DNA from: an uncultured Eubacteriales bacterium | GTDB lineage: Bacteria; Bacillota; Clostridia; Christensenellales; CAG-138 | Direction of reading: 5' to 3' | Assembly: GCA_900319345.1 (NCBI GenBank) | Contig: ONNZ01000026.1 | Location: 1 to 50,781 of the forward strand | Length of the DNA: 50,781 bases | Shown here: one piece after another, positions 1-7,117 of the stretch | Numbering within the stretch: the stretch's first letter is position 1 | How the letters are laid out: the number at the start of each line of letters is the position of its first letter | Notes under the pieces: model-generated | What the model was told of the DNA's origin: nothing | Databases searched by the model: none | What the model saw: only the letters and a program-made list of their open reading frames with translations | Made by a program: the position numbers and the translations under genes

Positions 1-269
1 CCGTAGGCCGCCAGCTCGAAGGCCATGGCCGTGGCCGTGGGAAACAGGGGCGGCATGCCGAAGATCAGCGACCGCAGCAGGGGGGCCACCAGGCCCACCC
101 CCAGGCCCCACACCGGCCCGCAGAGAAAGCCGCACAGGAGCACGGGAATGTGCATGGGCAGCAGCTGGCTGCCGATCTGGGGGATCTGGCCCGTCAGCAG
201 GGGGAGCACCATACACAGCGCCAGGCAGAGGCCGGCGTAGGTCAGTTTCAGCACGTTTTTGTTTTTCAT
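1..269 (-). CDS. ECF transporter S component (C-terminus beyond window)
   Basis: Ninety residues are visible, beginning MKNKNVLKLTYAGLCLALC and running off the window edge. The sequence is strongly hydrophobic, with a Lys-rich start, at least two membrane helices and the segment QIGSQLLPMHIPVLLCG, which resembles the substrate-binding S subunits of energy-coupling-factor vitamin transporters. Such subunits bind a vitamin or cofactor precursor and dock onto the shared EcfT/EcfA module, which is not encoded here. The ATG at 269 is preceded by AAGGAAAGGAAG. The gene has its own promoter and an attenuator-like leader, so it is probably not simply read through from the lysine operon. The substrate cannot be told from this fragment. 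Confidence 0.75.
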   Translation of the reverse strand, partial: MKNKNVLKLTYAGLCLALCMVLPLLTGQIPQIGSQLLPMHIPVLLCGFLCGPVWGLGVGLVAPLLRSLIFGMPPLFPTATAMAFELAAY

Positions 270-292
270 ACGATCTTCCTTTCCTTGAACGC

Positions 293-400
293 AAAAAAGC
301 ACCGCCCTCCGTTCACGGAAGGCGATGCCTTCAAAGCATCCGTTCAAAATGAGTGTGTTTGGCGGGCGTGCGGCCCCTTGCCGACTTCCTGTCGACAAGG
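293..400 (-). promoter_or_regulatory. Structured 5' leader with terminator hairpin (candidate attenuator/riboswitch)
   Basis: On the minus strand the leader opens with a 10-bp hairpin (arms 391-400 and 376-385, loop AGGAA). It ends in a strong hairpin (299-328) followed directly by T6 (293-298), only 24 nt before the ATG. The 5' arm of this terminator contains GCATC (324-328). That segment can instead pair with GATGC (336-340), giving two mutually exclusive folds. The layout is that of transcription attenuation. I compared it by eye with the lysine, TPP, cobalamin, THF and preQ1 consensus cores and recognise none. Confidence 0.6.
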
Positions 401-403
401 GTG

Positions 404-433
404 AGTATAGCAGAGGGGCTTGCCCTCTGTCAA
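404..433 (-). promoter_or_regulatory. Sigma-A promoter for the ECF S component
   Basis: TTGACA (433-428) and TATACT (409-404) are separated by 18 bp. The start site should be near 397, at the foot of the first leader hairpin. The -35 box overlaps the stop end of the DUF3842 gene. Confidence 0.75.
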
Positions 434-846
434 TCCGCTTTTTGCAGGAGCGCAACGATCCTGCCCACGGCGTCCTCGATGAGCTCGCCCATGGGCCTCT
501 CCCCCACACCGGCCACCAGGGTGTCGCACCGGTTCATGGGGATCAGGACCCGGACGGCATCGCTCCTGCCCACGGCCATGGCCATGGCAGGGGTCACCTC
601 CCCCAGGAGGGCGTCCGCGATGACGATGCCCAGGGGGCCTGCGATGATCTTCGCCCGGCGGGCGTTGACGATGACGGCGTTCTCGCCGGTGGCGGCCCGG
701 TCCGCGCCGCCCTTCAACATATTCTCGGTGGCGGTGGAGTTGGTGCCCACGGCGGTGATGTCCGCCTGGGGCAAGGCCTCCCGCAGCCTTTTGGTCAGCA
801 GCTTCCCCAGGTTCCCGCCCTGGCCGTCGATGATCAGGATATCCAT
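430..846 (-). CDS. DUF3842 family protein
   Basis: A 138-residue soluble protein starting MDILIIDGQGGNLGKLL, with a Rossmann-like nucleotide-binding look (beta strand, then GGNLGK). It matches my memory of the DUF3842 family, whose function is unknown. The ATG at 846 has AGGAGG seven bases upstream. It lies about 10 bp after kamE and is the last gene of the lysine-fermentation operon, so a link to that pathway is suggested by position only. Confidence 0.7.
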   Translation of the reverse strand: MDILIIDGQGGNLGKLLTKRLREALPQADITAVGTNSTATENMLKGGADRAATGENAVIVNARRAKIIAGPLGIVIADALLGEVTPAMAMAVGRSDAVRVLIPMNRCDTLVAGVGERPMGELIEDAVGRIVALLQKAD

Positions 847-855
847 AGCGTCCTC

Positions 856-1647
856 CTATCGGTCCAGCCCCCGCCGGGTCAGCTCCTCCACGGCGAAGGA
901 GGCCACGTCCTCGGCGAACTTGCGGGGGCCGAAGCCCGCGTCGAAGCCCAGCTCCTTGGCGAGCTCGTGGGTGATCCGGGCGCCGCCGCAGATGACCACG
1001 AACCGGGATCTGAGGCCCTCCGCCTCCAAAAGCTCGATGAGCTCGGTCATGTTCTGGATGTGCACGTCCTTCTGGGTCACGGTCTGGGACACCAGCAGCA
1101 CATCCGCGTTCAGCTCTACGGCCTTCTTCACGAAGTCCTCGTTCTCCACCTGGGCCCCCAGGTTGTAGGCTTCAATCATCTCGTAGCGCTCCAGGCCGTA
1201 GTGGCCCGCGAAGCCCTTCCGGTTCATGATGGCGTCGATGCCCACGGTGTGGGCGTCGGTACCCGTGGAAGCGCCCACGAAGACCAGCTTCCGGCCGAAA
1301 TGGCTGCGGATGTAGTCGTTGACCTCCTCCATGGACATGACGCTGCTCTCCACGGTCTTGACCTCGATGTGCTCGTAGTCCACCGTGTGGACGCAGGAGC
1401 CGTAGACCACGTAGAAGGTGAAGTTCTCGTCCAGCTTCACGGCACCGGCCACGTTGGGCTCTTCAAGCCCCATCTTCCGGGCCAGCTGCCGGGCGGCCTC
1501 CATGCCCCGCTCGTCGTCCTTCACGGGCAGGGTGAAGCTCAGCTGCACCTTGCCGTCGTTCATGGTGTCGCCGTAGGCCTTGATCCGGGTCAAATCCAAC
1601 GTCCGGTCAAAGCTCTTGACGCTCATATCGTAGAGTCCGCCGCTCAT
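856..1647 (-). CDS. kamE: Lysine 5,6-aminomutase, beta subunit
   Basis: The B12-binding subunit of the adenosylcobalamin- and PLP-dependent enzyme that moves the terminal amino group of beta-lysine (or D-lysine), giving 3,5-diaminohexanoate (or 2,5-diaminohexanoate). The protein is 263 residues. The DxHxxG cobalamin motif is present (D131, H133, G136). MNRKGFAGHYG places a lysine at position 144, where the PLP-anchoring lysine of the family lies. Its ATG overlaps the kamD stop in an ATGA, so the two subunits are translationally coupled. Both key residues are intact. Confidence 0.96.
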   Translation of the reverse strand: MSGGLYDMSVKSFDRTLDLTRIKAYGDTMNDGKVQLSFTLPVKDDERGMEAARQLARKMGLEEPNVAGAVKLDENFTFYVVYGSCVHTVDYEHIEVKTVESSVMSMEEVNDYIRSHFGRKLVFVGASTGTDAHTVGIDAIMNRKGFAGHYGLERYEMIEAYNLGAQVENEDFVKKAVELNADVLLVSQTVTQKDVHIQNMTELIELLEAEGLRSRFVVICGGARITHELAKELGFDAGFGPRKFAEDVASFAVEELTRRGLDR

Positions 1648-3200
1648 TTCGTGCCTCCTTCCAGCAGGGTCAGGAAGGGATTGTAGTACCCCTCGGCCCG
1701 CAGCACCACGCCATTAAGGCCCTTGCCGCCGTCCCGCATGCGCTTGATGTCGGCGAAGGTGCCGTGCTCCAGGGTGGCGAAGAGGCCGTCGTGCTGGATC
1801 TTCTCCAAGAGGTCCGCGGCCTTGGTCAGCACCTCATCCGCCCGGTGGGCCATGATGCCGTCGGGCTTGAAGGTCATCTCCTCCCCCAGGTCCTTCATGG
1901 TGTTGAACACGTACCGGGCGTTCTCGATGGACAGGGCCCGATCCGACATGAAGGGGGTGTGGATGGCCTCGGTCATCATGCCCAAAAGGTGGATCTTTTG
2001 GCCCGTCAGGATGGTGACCATGTTGAACAGGGCGTCCTGCACGTGGCCCCGGAAGATGTTGCCTGTCATGAACTTGGTGGGCGGCATGTACTTGAGGGGC
2101 GCCTTGGGGAAGATCTCCCGGGCCATCTGGGCCTGAGCGAGCTCGTAGAGGAAGCCGTTCTCCCGGGCGGGGTCGATCTCGAAGGCGTGACCCAAGCCCT
2201 GCTGCTCCTCGGGGAGCCCGGCGCACAGGGCGAACTGCTCGTTGAGGAACTGGCTCGCCAGGACCGTGTGGGCCTCCTCCACCGCGTCCGCCGTGGTGAG
2301 ATAGTTGTCCTCGCCCGTGTTGATGATGACGCCTGCGAAGGCGTTGATCCGGCGGGAGAAGCTCTGGTCGATCAGCGTCCGCTGCATGTTGATGTCACGG
2401 AACAGGATGCCGTAGAGGGCGTCGTTCAGCATCACGTCCAGCCGCTCGAGAGCGCCCATGGCGGCGATCTCCGGCATGCACAGGCCCGAGCAGTAGTTGC
2501 ACAGGCGGATGTAGCGGCGCTCCTCCGCCCCCACCTCGTCGAGAGCCGCCCGCATAAGCCGGAAGTTCTCTTGGGTGGCGTAGGTGCCGCCGAAGCCCTC
2601 GGTGGTAGCCCCGTAGGGCACGTAGTCCAGGAGGCTTTGGCCCGTGGTGCGGATGACCGCGATCACGTCGGCCCCCTGCCGGGCGGCGGCCTTGGCCTGG
2701 ACGATGTCCTCGTAGATGTTGCCCGTGGCCACGATGACGTAGAGGTAGGGTCCCTCCTTGTCGCCGTACTCGGACAGATAGGCGTTCCTTTGGGCCACGT
2801 TTCGGCGGATGCGCTCTACGCTCTCCTTCGCCGCGGGCTCGATGGCGGCCCGGATCTCGTCGAAGCTGTGGGGGGCCACCTGGGAAAGGTCCAGCTCGCC
2901 TTTGTCCACGGCTTCGGCGATCTGCTGGGGCGTGAGCCCCGTCTCCGCCATGGCGTTGCCCAGGGCGTAGGCCGCCCCGTAGGGCAGCAGCCCCTTGTCG
3001 AGCAGGTGATCCACCACCACGTTAGGCAGGGGCACGCCCACCTCGTTCACCCCGTCGATGAGGAGCAAGCGGCAGACCGCCCGTTCCACGGTGACCGTGG
3101 TGTGCCGGTCGATGAAGGCCTGGGTGTCCACCGCCACCTGACGGGCGGCGGCCCTGGCCCGATCCACCTTATGTTGATCCAGATTCAGCTTGGATGCCAT
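1644..3200 (-). CDS. kamD: Lysine 5,6-aminomutase, alpha subunit
   Basis: The large TIM-barrel subunit (518 residues, full length for the family) that forms the PLP- and adenosylcobalamin-dependent aminomutase with KamE. The start MASKLNLDQHKVDRAR at 3200 was chosen because an open frame continues upstream into kamA but only this ATG gives the family N-terminus. It overlaps the kamA stop (TAATG). Conserved stretches such as RTTGQSLLDYVPYG, RLCNYCSGLCMPE and KYMPPTKFMTGNIF are intact. It acts third in the operon's pathway order, on the L-beta-lysine produced by KamA. Confidence 0.96.
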   Translation of the reverse strand: MASKLNLDQHKVDRARAAARQVAVDTQAFIDRHTTVTVERAVCRLLLIDGVNEVGVPLPNVVVDHLLDKGLLPYGAAYALGNAMAETGLTPQQIAEAVDKGELDLSQVAPHSFDEIRAAIEPAAKESVERIRRNVAQRNAYLSEYGDKEGPYLYVIVATGNIYEDIVQAKAAARQGADVIAVIRTTGQSLLDYVPYGATTEGFGGTYATQENFRLMRAALDEVGAEERRYIRLCNYCSGLCMPEIAAMGALERLDVMLNDALYGILFRDINMQRTLIDQSFSRRINAFAGVIINTGEDNYLTTADAVEEAHTVLASQFLNEQFALCAGLPEEQQGLGHAFEIDPARENGFLYELAQAQMAREIFPKAPLKYMPPTKFMTGNIFRGHVQDALFNMVTILTGQKIHLLGMMTEAIHTPFMSDRALSIENARYVFNTMKDLGEEMTFKPDGIMAHRADEVLTKAADLLEKIQHDGLFATLEHGTFADIKRMRDGGKGLNGVVLRAEGYYNPFLTLLEGGTK

Positions 3201-4459
3201 TACTTTATCCGTTCCTCTCTCAACAGGCCCTTGGGCGTCATGTACTTCTGCTCCACGCCCTGCTCCAGGCCCGCCACGCCCACCTTGCTCTCCCTCCGCT
3301 TGCCGGTGCACACGGGGCAATGGCAGTTCTCCTCGTAGTGGGTGGGCTCGGAATAGGTGGTGATGACGCCCTCGAAGTTCCGAAGCACGATCTTGCCGGG
3401 CTTCTGGGAGATCAGGTAGGTGGGCATCACCGGGGTCTTGCCGCCGCCGCCCGGGGCGTCCACCACGAAGGTGGGTACGCACAGGCCGCTGGTGTGGCCG
3501 CGAAGGCCCTCCATGATCTCGATGCCCTTCGATACCGGGGTGCGGAAGTGGGAAAGACCCAGGGAGGGGTCGCAGGCGTAGATGTAGTAGGGGCGCACCC
3601 GGATGTACACCAGCTCGTTCACCAGCTTTTTCATCACGTGGACGCAGTCGTTGACGCCGGCCAGCAGCACGCTCTGGTTCCCCAGGGGGATGCCCGCGTC
3701 AGCGAGGCGCGCGCAGGCCGCCGCCGCCTCGGGGGTGATCTCGTTGGGGTGGTTGAAGTGGGTGTTGACCCAGATGGGGTGATACTTCTTCAGCATGGCG
3801 CACAGCTCCGGCGTGATCCGCTGGGGACAGACCACGGGGGTGCGGGTGCCGATGCGGATGATCTCCACGTGCTCGATGGTCCGAAGCTCGGCGATGATCT
3901 GCTCGAGCAGGCTGTCGGAGAGCATCAGGGCATCGCCACCGGAGAGGAGCACGTCCCGGACCTCCTCATGCTGCCGGATGTACTCGATGCCTTTTTTGAT
4001 CTGCTCCATGGGCACGGCGCAGTCCTTCTGCCCGGCGAACCGCCGACGGGTGCAGTGGCGGCAGTACATGGAGCACTGGTCCGTGACCAGGAAAAGCACC
4101 CGGTCGGGGTACCGATGGGTCAGGCCCTTCACGGGGGAATCCGTGTCCTCGTGGAGGGGGTCCGCCGCCTCGTAGGGGGCCGATTCCAGCTCGTGGGCCG
4201 TGGGGATGGCCTGGCGGCGGATGGGATCGTATTTGTCGTTGAGGTCGATGAGGGACAGGTAGTAGGGGGTGATGGCCATGCGCAGCCGACCCAGGGTCCG
4301 GCGCACGCCCTCCTCCTCTTCCTCGGTCAAGTTCACGTACTTCTTCAGGCCCTCCAGGGTCTCTACCCGGTTCTTGACCTGCCAGTGCCAGTCGTTCCAC
4401 AGCTCATCCGGCACATCCCGGAACAGCCCGTTCCTCCGGGCGTAATTCTCAAAATGCAT
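3200..4459 (-). CDS. kamA: L-lysine 2,3-aminomutase
   Basis: A radical-SAM, PLP-dependent enzyme converting L-lysine to L-beta-lysine, the entry step of the pathway. The protein is 419 residues. The iron-sulfur motif CSMYCRHC has C129, C133 and C136. VVDAPGGGGK carries D334 and the PLP lysine K341, and D297 sits in YACDPS, matching the two substrate-binding aspartates of the family. Cysteines near 379-384 (CHCPVC) fit the C-terminal zinc site. The ATG at 4459 starts the third-last step of a tightly spaced gene run. Confidence 0.97.
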   Translation of the reverse strand: MHFENYARRNGLFRDVPDELWNDWHWQVKNRVETLEGLKKYVNLTEEEEEGVRRTLGRLRMAITPYYLSLIDLNDKYDPIRRQAIPTAHELESAPYEAADPLHEDTDSPVKGLTHRYPDRVLFLVTDQCSMYCRHCTRRRFAGQKDCAVPMEQIKKGIEYIRQHEEVRDVLLSGGDALMLSDSLLEQIIAELRTIEHVEIIRIGTRTPVVCPQRITPELCAMLKKYHPIWVNTHFNHPNEITPEAAAACARLADAGIPLGNQSVLLAGVNDCVHVMKKLVNELVYIRVRPYYIYACDPSLGLSHFRTPVSKGIEIMEGLRGHTSGLCVPTFVVDAPGGGGKTPVMPTYLISQKPGKIVLRNFEGVITTYSEPTHYEENCHCPVCTGKRRESKVGVAGLEQGVEQKYMTPKGLLREERIK

Positions 4460-4482
4460 ATCCAGACTCCTTATGCAATGAT

Positions 4483-5523
4483 TTATACGTATTTCTCGTC
4501 GAAGAGGGCGCGCAGTTTCGGGTTCTCCCGGAGCACGTTCAGGGTGATCTCGGCGTGGTCCTTGGTGTAGCCGTTGCCGATGATCATGTTCACGTCCTTG
4601 CCCACGCCCTCGGCGCCCAGGGCCGCCTTGGTGAAGCTGGTGGCCATGGAGAAGAAGTATACGAGGCCATCGTCCCGCACGGGCAGAATGGCGCTCATCT
4701 CGCAGTTGGGCTGGTTCACGCAGCAGATGGAGATGTCGTACTCCTTGCCGCCGTTGGCCGCCAGGGCCGCCTCCAGCACCGCCACGGGTTCCGTGGCGGA
4801 GGCCACGATGACCTTATGATAGACGCCCAGCTCCATGAGGGCGGGGACCTGCTTGGGGTTCCTCACGAGACCCACCACGTTGCCGGTGGGACCCACCTTC
4901 TTCATGGCCTCGTAGCCGCAGAGGACGGCGCTCTTGCCGTTGGCCCCCAGAATCAGGACGGAATCGCCCTCCTTGGGGAGCTTGCGGGCCTGGGCGGGGG
5001 CGCCGGCCACGTCCAGGGCGGCCAGGGCCAACGCTTCGCTCATGTCGGAGGGGAGCTTGGCGTAGATGCCGCTTTCGAAGAGGACGGCCTTGCCCACGAT
5101 GTCCACCCGGTCGATGTCCTTGTGGACGGCCAGGATCTTGTCGATGCGCAGCGGCGTCAGGGACAGGGACACCAGGGAGGCGATCTTGTCGCCCACCTTC
5201 AGATCCCGATCCTTCAAATCTTCGCCGATGTAGGCCACGGTGCCGATGAACATGCCGCCGGAGCCGGTGACCGGGTTCTGCTGCTTGCCCCGCTCAGCTA
5301 CGATGCCCATGATCATCTCGCCGATCTTCTTTTCGTCGCCGCCGCAGGCCTCCTCGATCTGGGTGAAGGAGGCGGAGTCGATGTTCAGGGACTGGACGTC
5401 GCAAATGATCTCGTTGGAGTAGAGGACGTCCATATTGTTGTCGATCCTATAGGCCGCCTGGGTCAATACGCCCTTGGGCTCGATGACGCGATGGGTGCCG
5501 TACTTGTTGCCTTTGAGTGCCAT
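4483..5523 (-). CDS. kdd: L-erythro-3,5-diaminohexanoate dehydrogenase
   Basis: An NAD(P)-dependent deamination of 3,5-diaminohexanoate to 5-amino-3-oxohexanoate. The protein is 346 residues, beginning MALKGNKYGTHRVIEPKGVL. A Rossmann-type segment DSVLILGANGKSAVLCGYEA lies in the middle of the protein. Identity rests on the overall match to Kdd proteins and on its position between kce and kamA, the usual gene order. About 50 bp separates it from kce upstream. Confidence 0.93.
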   Translation of the reverse strand: MALKGNKYGTHRVIEPKGVLTQAAYRIDNNMDVLYSNEIICDVQSLNIDSASFTQIEEACGGDEKKIGEMIMGIVAERGKQQNPVTGSGGMFIGTVAYIGEDLKDRDLKVGDKIASLVSLSLTPLRIDKILAVHKDIDRVDIVGKAVLFESGIYAKLPSDMSEALALAALDVAGAPAQARKLPKEGDSVLILGANGKSAVLCGYEAMKKVGPTGNVVGLVRNPKQVPALMELGVYHKVIVASATEPVAVLEAALAANGGKEYDISICCVNQPNCEMSAILPVRDDGLVYFFSMATSFTKAALGAEGVGKDVNMIIGNGYTKDHAEITLNVLRENPKLRALFDEKYV

Positions 5524-5574
5524 GTTTTCTTCCTCCGTATGAAATGTATTTTTATAAGTCTATGCTGTATATAT

Positions 5575-6417
5575 TCACTTGACGGGGCAGTTGGGACCGT
5601 CGATGAGGCCCAGGATGGCCCGGGCTTCCGCGGGAGAGGCGATCTCCCTCCCCAGCTCCCGGGAGAGGCGAACCACCTTCTCCACCAGCTCCCCGTTGCT
5701 CCGGGCCTTCACGCCCCGGGAGAGGTACAAGTTGTCCTCGAAGCCCACCCGGACGTTGCCGCCCATGACGATGGCGGGGGCTGCCAGGGTGAAGGCGCTG
5801 CGGCCCACGCCCGTGGCCGTCCAGGTGGACCCGGCGGGGATGGCGCTGGCCATCCAGACCAGGTTCTGGACCGTGGCGGGGGAACAGCCGGGGACGCCCA
5901 GCACGAAGTTGAACTGCATGGGCGCGCCGGGGACCTCCCCCTTGCGGGCCATGTTCAGGATGGTGTCCAGGTGACCCATCTCGAAGCACTCGTACTCGGG
6001 CTTGATATGGTTCTCGATCATCCGCTTCCCGAAGGCCCGCATGGTGGGCATGGTGTTGTCGAAGATCTCGTCGCCGAAGTTGCAGGTGCCGCAGTCCAGG
6101 GTGGCCATCTCCGGGAACAGCTCCGTGGGCTGCAATCTTTCCTCGGGCTTCATGCCCGTGGCGCCGCCGGTGGAGGGGATCATGATCACGTCCGGAAGCT
6201 CCGCCCGGATGGCGTCCATGACCACCCGGAACCGCTCCCTATCCTGGGTGGGGGTGCCGTCGTCCCAGCGGACGTGGACGTGGATGATGGAAGCCCCGGC
6301 GTCGTAGGCGGACCGGGCCTCCCGGACCATCTCCGCCACGGTGTAGGGGACGGCGGGATTCTGCTGCTTGGTGACCTCTGCGCCGCAGATGGCGGCGGTG
6401 ATGATGAGCTTCTCCAT
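5575..6417 (-). CDS. kce: 3-keto-5-aminohexanoate cleavage enzyme (BKACE family)
   Basis: Kce transfers acetyl-CoA onto 5-amino-3-oxohexanoate, giving acetoacetate and 3-aminobutyryl-CoA. The protein is 280 residues. HVHVR (H46, H48) supplies zinc ligands of the beta-keto acid cleavage enzyme family, and STGGATGM and MGGNVRVGFEDN are typical family stretches. The start MEKLIITAAICGAEV at 6417 lies one base from the kal stop, which points to co-translation. Confidence 0.95.
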   Translation of the reverse strand: MEKLIITAAICGAEVTKQQNPAVPYTVAEMVREARSAYDAGASIIHVHVRWDDGTPTQDRERFRVVMDAIRAELPDVIMIPSTGGATGMKPEERLQPTELFPEMATLDCGTCNFGDEIFDNTMPTMRAFGKRMIENHIKPEYECFEMGHLDTILNMARKGEVPGAPMQFNFVLGVPGCSPATVQNLVWMASAIPAGSTWTATGVGRSAFTLAAPAIVMGGNVRVGFEDNLYLSRGVKARSNGELVEKVVRLSRELGREIASPAEARAILGLIDGPNCPVK

Positions 6418-6418
6418 A

Positions 6419-6802
6419 TCAGTTGAACCTTTGCTTGTCCTTGGGGGTCACGCAGGTGCCGCTGGCCCGGCAGACCAGGATGGGCTCCGCCAGGACCTCC
6501 GCCGCGGAATCGCTGATGTCCGGCCGGGCGGTGATGACCTTGCGGGCCTCGAAGATCATCTTCCGGGAGGTGTTGCCCTCGGACACGATCTCTCCCGTGG
6601 CTTCGATGTAATCCCCGGCGTAGACCGGCGCCTTGAACTCTACCATGTCGTAGGCGCAGAACAGGCCCTCGTCCCCGTCCCGGCGGATCAGCAGCTCCGT
6701 CGCCACGTCCCCGAACAGCTCCAGCATCTTCGCACCGTCCACCAGGTTCCCGCCGTAGTGGGCGTCGTGGGCGCTCATGCGCACCCGAATGGTCACTTGC
6801 AT
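6419..6802 (-). CDS. kal: 3-aminobutyryl-CoA ammonia-lyase
   Basis: A hotdog-fold enzyme releasing ammonia from L-3-aminobutyryl-CoA to give crotonyl-CoA, which feeds butyrate formation. The protein is 127 residues with the family motif [19 protein letters not shown] at the N-terminus. It is the first gene after the lysine riboswitch. The ATG at 6802 is preceded by GGAGGCAGGAGT. No butyryl-CoA dehydrogenase or CoA-transferase genes are in the window, so the pathway must finish elsewhere. Confidence 0.94.
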   Translation of the reverse strand: MQVTIRVRMSAHDAHYGGNLVDGAKMLELFGDVATELLIRRDGDEGLFCAYDMVEFKAPVYAGDYIEATGEIVSEGNTSRKMIFEARKVITARPDISDSAAEVLAEPILVCRASGTCVTPKDKQRFN

Positions 6803-6830
6803 ACTCCTGCCTCCTTATGCATTTTGAAAT

Positions 6831-6864
6831 AGAAAAACGCTATGGAAAAGGTCTTCCCATAGCG
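6831..6864 (-). terminator. Second terminator-like hairpin in kal leader (T2)
   Basis: CGCTATGG (6864-6857) pairs with CCATAGCG (6845-6838). The stem can extend inward with GAA/TTT pairs, and T5 (6837-6833) follows. Its 5' arm repeats the GCGCTAT found at the end of the riboswitch aptamer. Confidence 0.65.
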
Positions 6865-6872
6865 CTCCGTCC

Positions 6873-6913
6873 AAAGAAAAAGGCTATCGACGCGGAATGA
6901 CCGTATCGATAGC
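6873..6913 (-). terminator. Riboswitch-controlled terminator (T1)
   Basis: GCTATCGA (6913-6906) pairs with TCGATAGC (6890-6883), with an inner CGG/CCG helix, and is followed by CTTTTTCTTT. The 5' arm contains CTATC (6912-6908), which is also the 3' strand of riboswitch helix P1. The two structures therefore exclude each other. Confidence 0.8.
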
Positions 6914-7068
6914 GCTTCGTCAACCAGACGACAGTGGCCGAGCCATGTCCGCCCGACCCCCAAGAAGCGGAAGCGGCGAAGCTTCCTCCCCTTTCGGCGG
7001 CTGCGCCCCTTTCCCGGGGGACCGTTCGCCCGTTCCCCGCCGGGTACCCTGCGCGCCGCGCCTCTATC
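6908..7068 (-). promoter_or_regulatory. Lysine riboswitch aptamer, predicted ON switch
   Basis: On the minus strand a 161-nt element is closed by GATAG (7068-7064) and CTATC (6912-6908). It contains the lysine-riboswitch core segments GATAGAGGCGCG at the 5' end, AGCCGCCGAA in the middle (around 7003-6993), and ACTGTCGT followed by GACGAAGCGCTATC at the 3' end. Size and order of segments match the lysine riboswitch class. Lysine binding should stabilise P1 and so prevent terminator T1. This would induce lysine catabolism, the opposite of the usual OFF logic on biosynthesis genes. Confidence 0.88.
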
Positions 7069-7087
7069 TCCCTATTCTGTTGTAGGT

Positions 7088-7117
7088 ATTGTACCAAATA
7101 AGTTGCTGGCTTGTCAA
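7088..7117 (-). promoter_or_regulatory. Promoter of the lysine-fermentation operon
   Basis: TTGACA (7117-7112) and TACAAT (7093-7088) are 18 bp apart. Transcription should begin near 7081, about 13 nt before the riboswitch. The -35 box overlaps the end of the upstream MutS-like gene. Confidence 0.8.
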
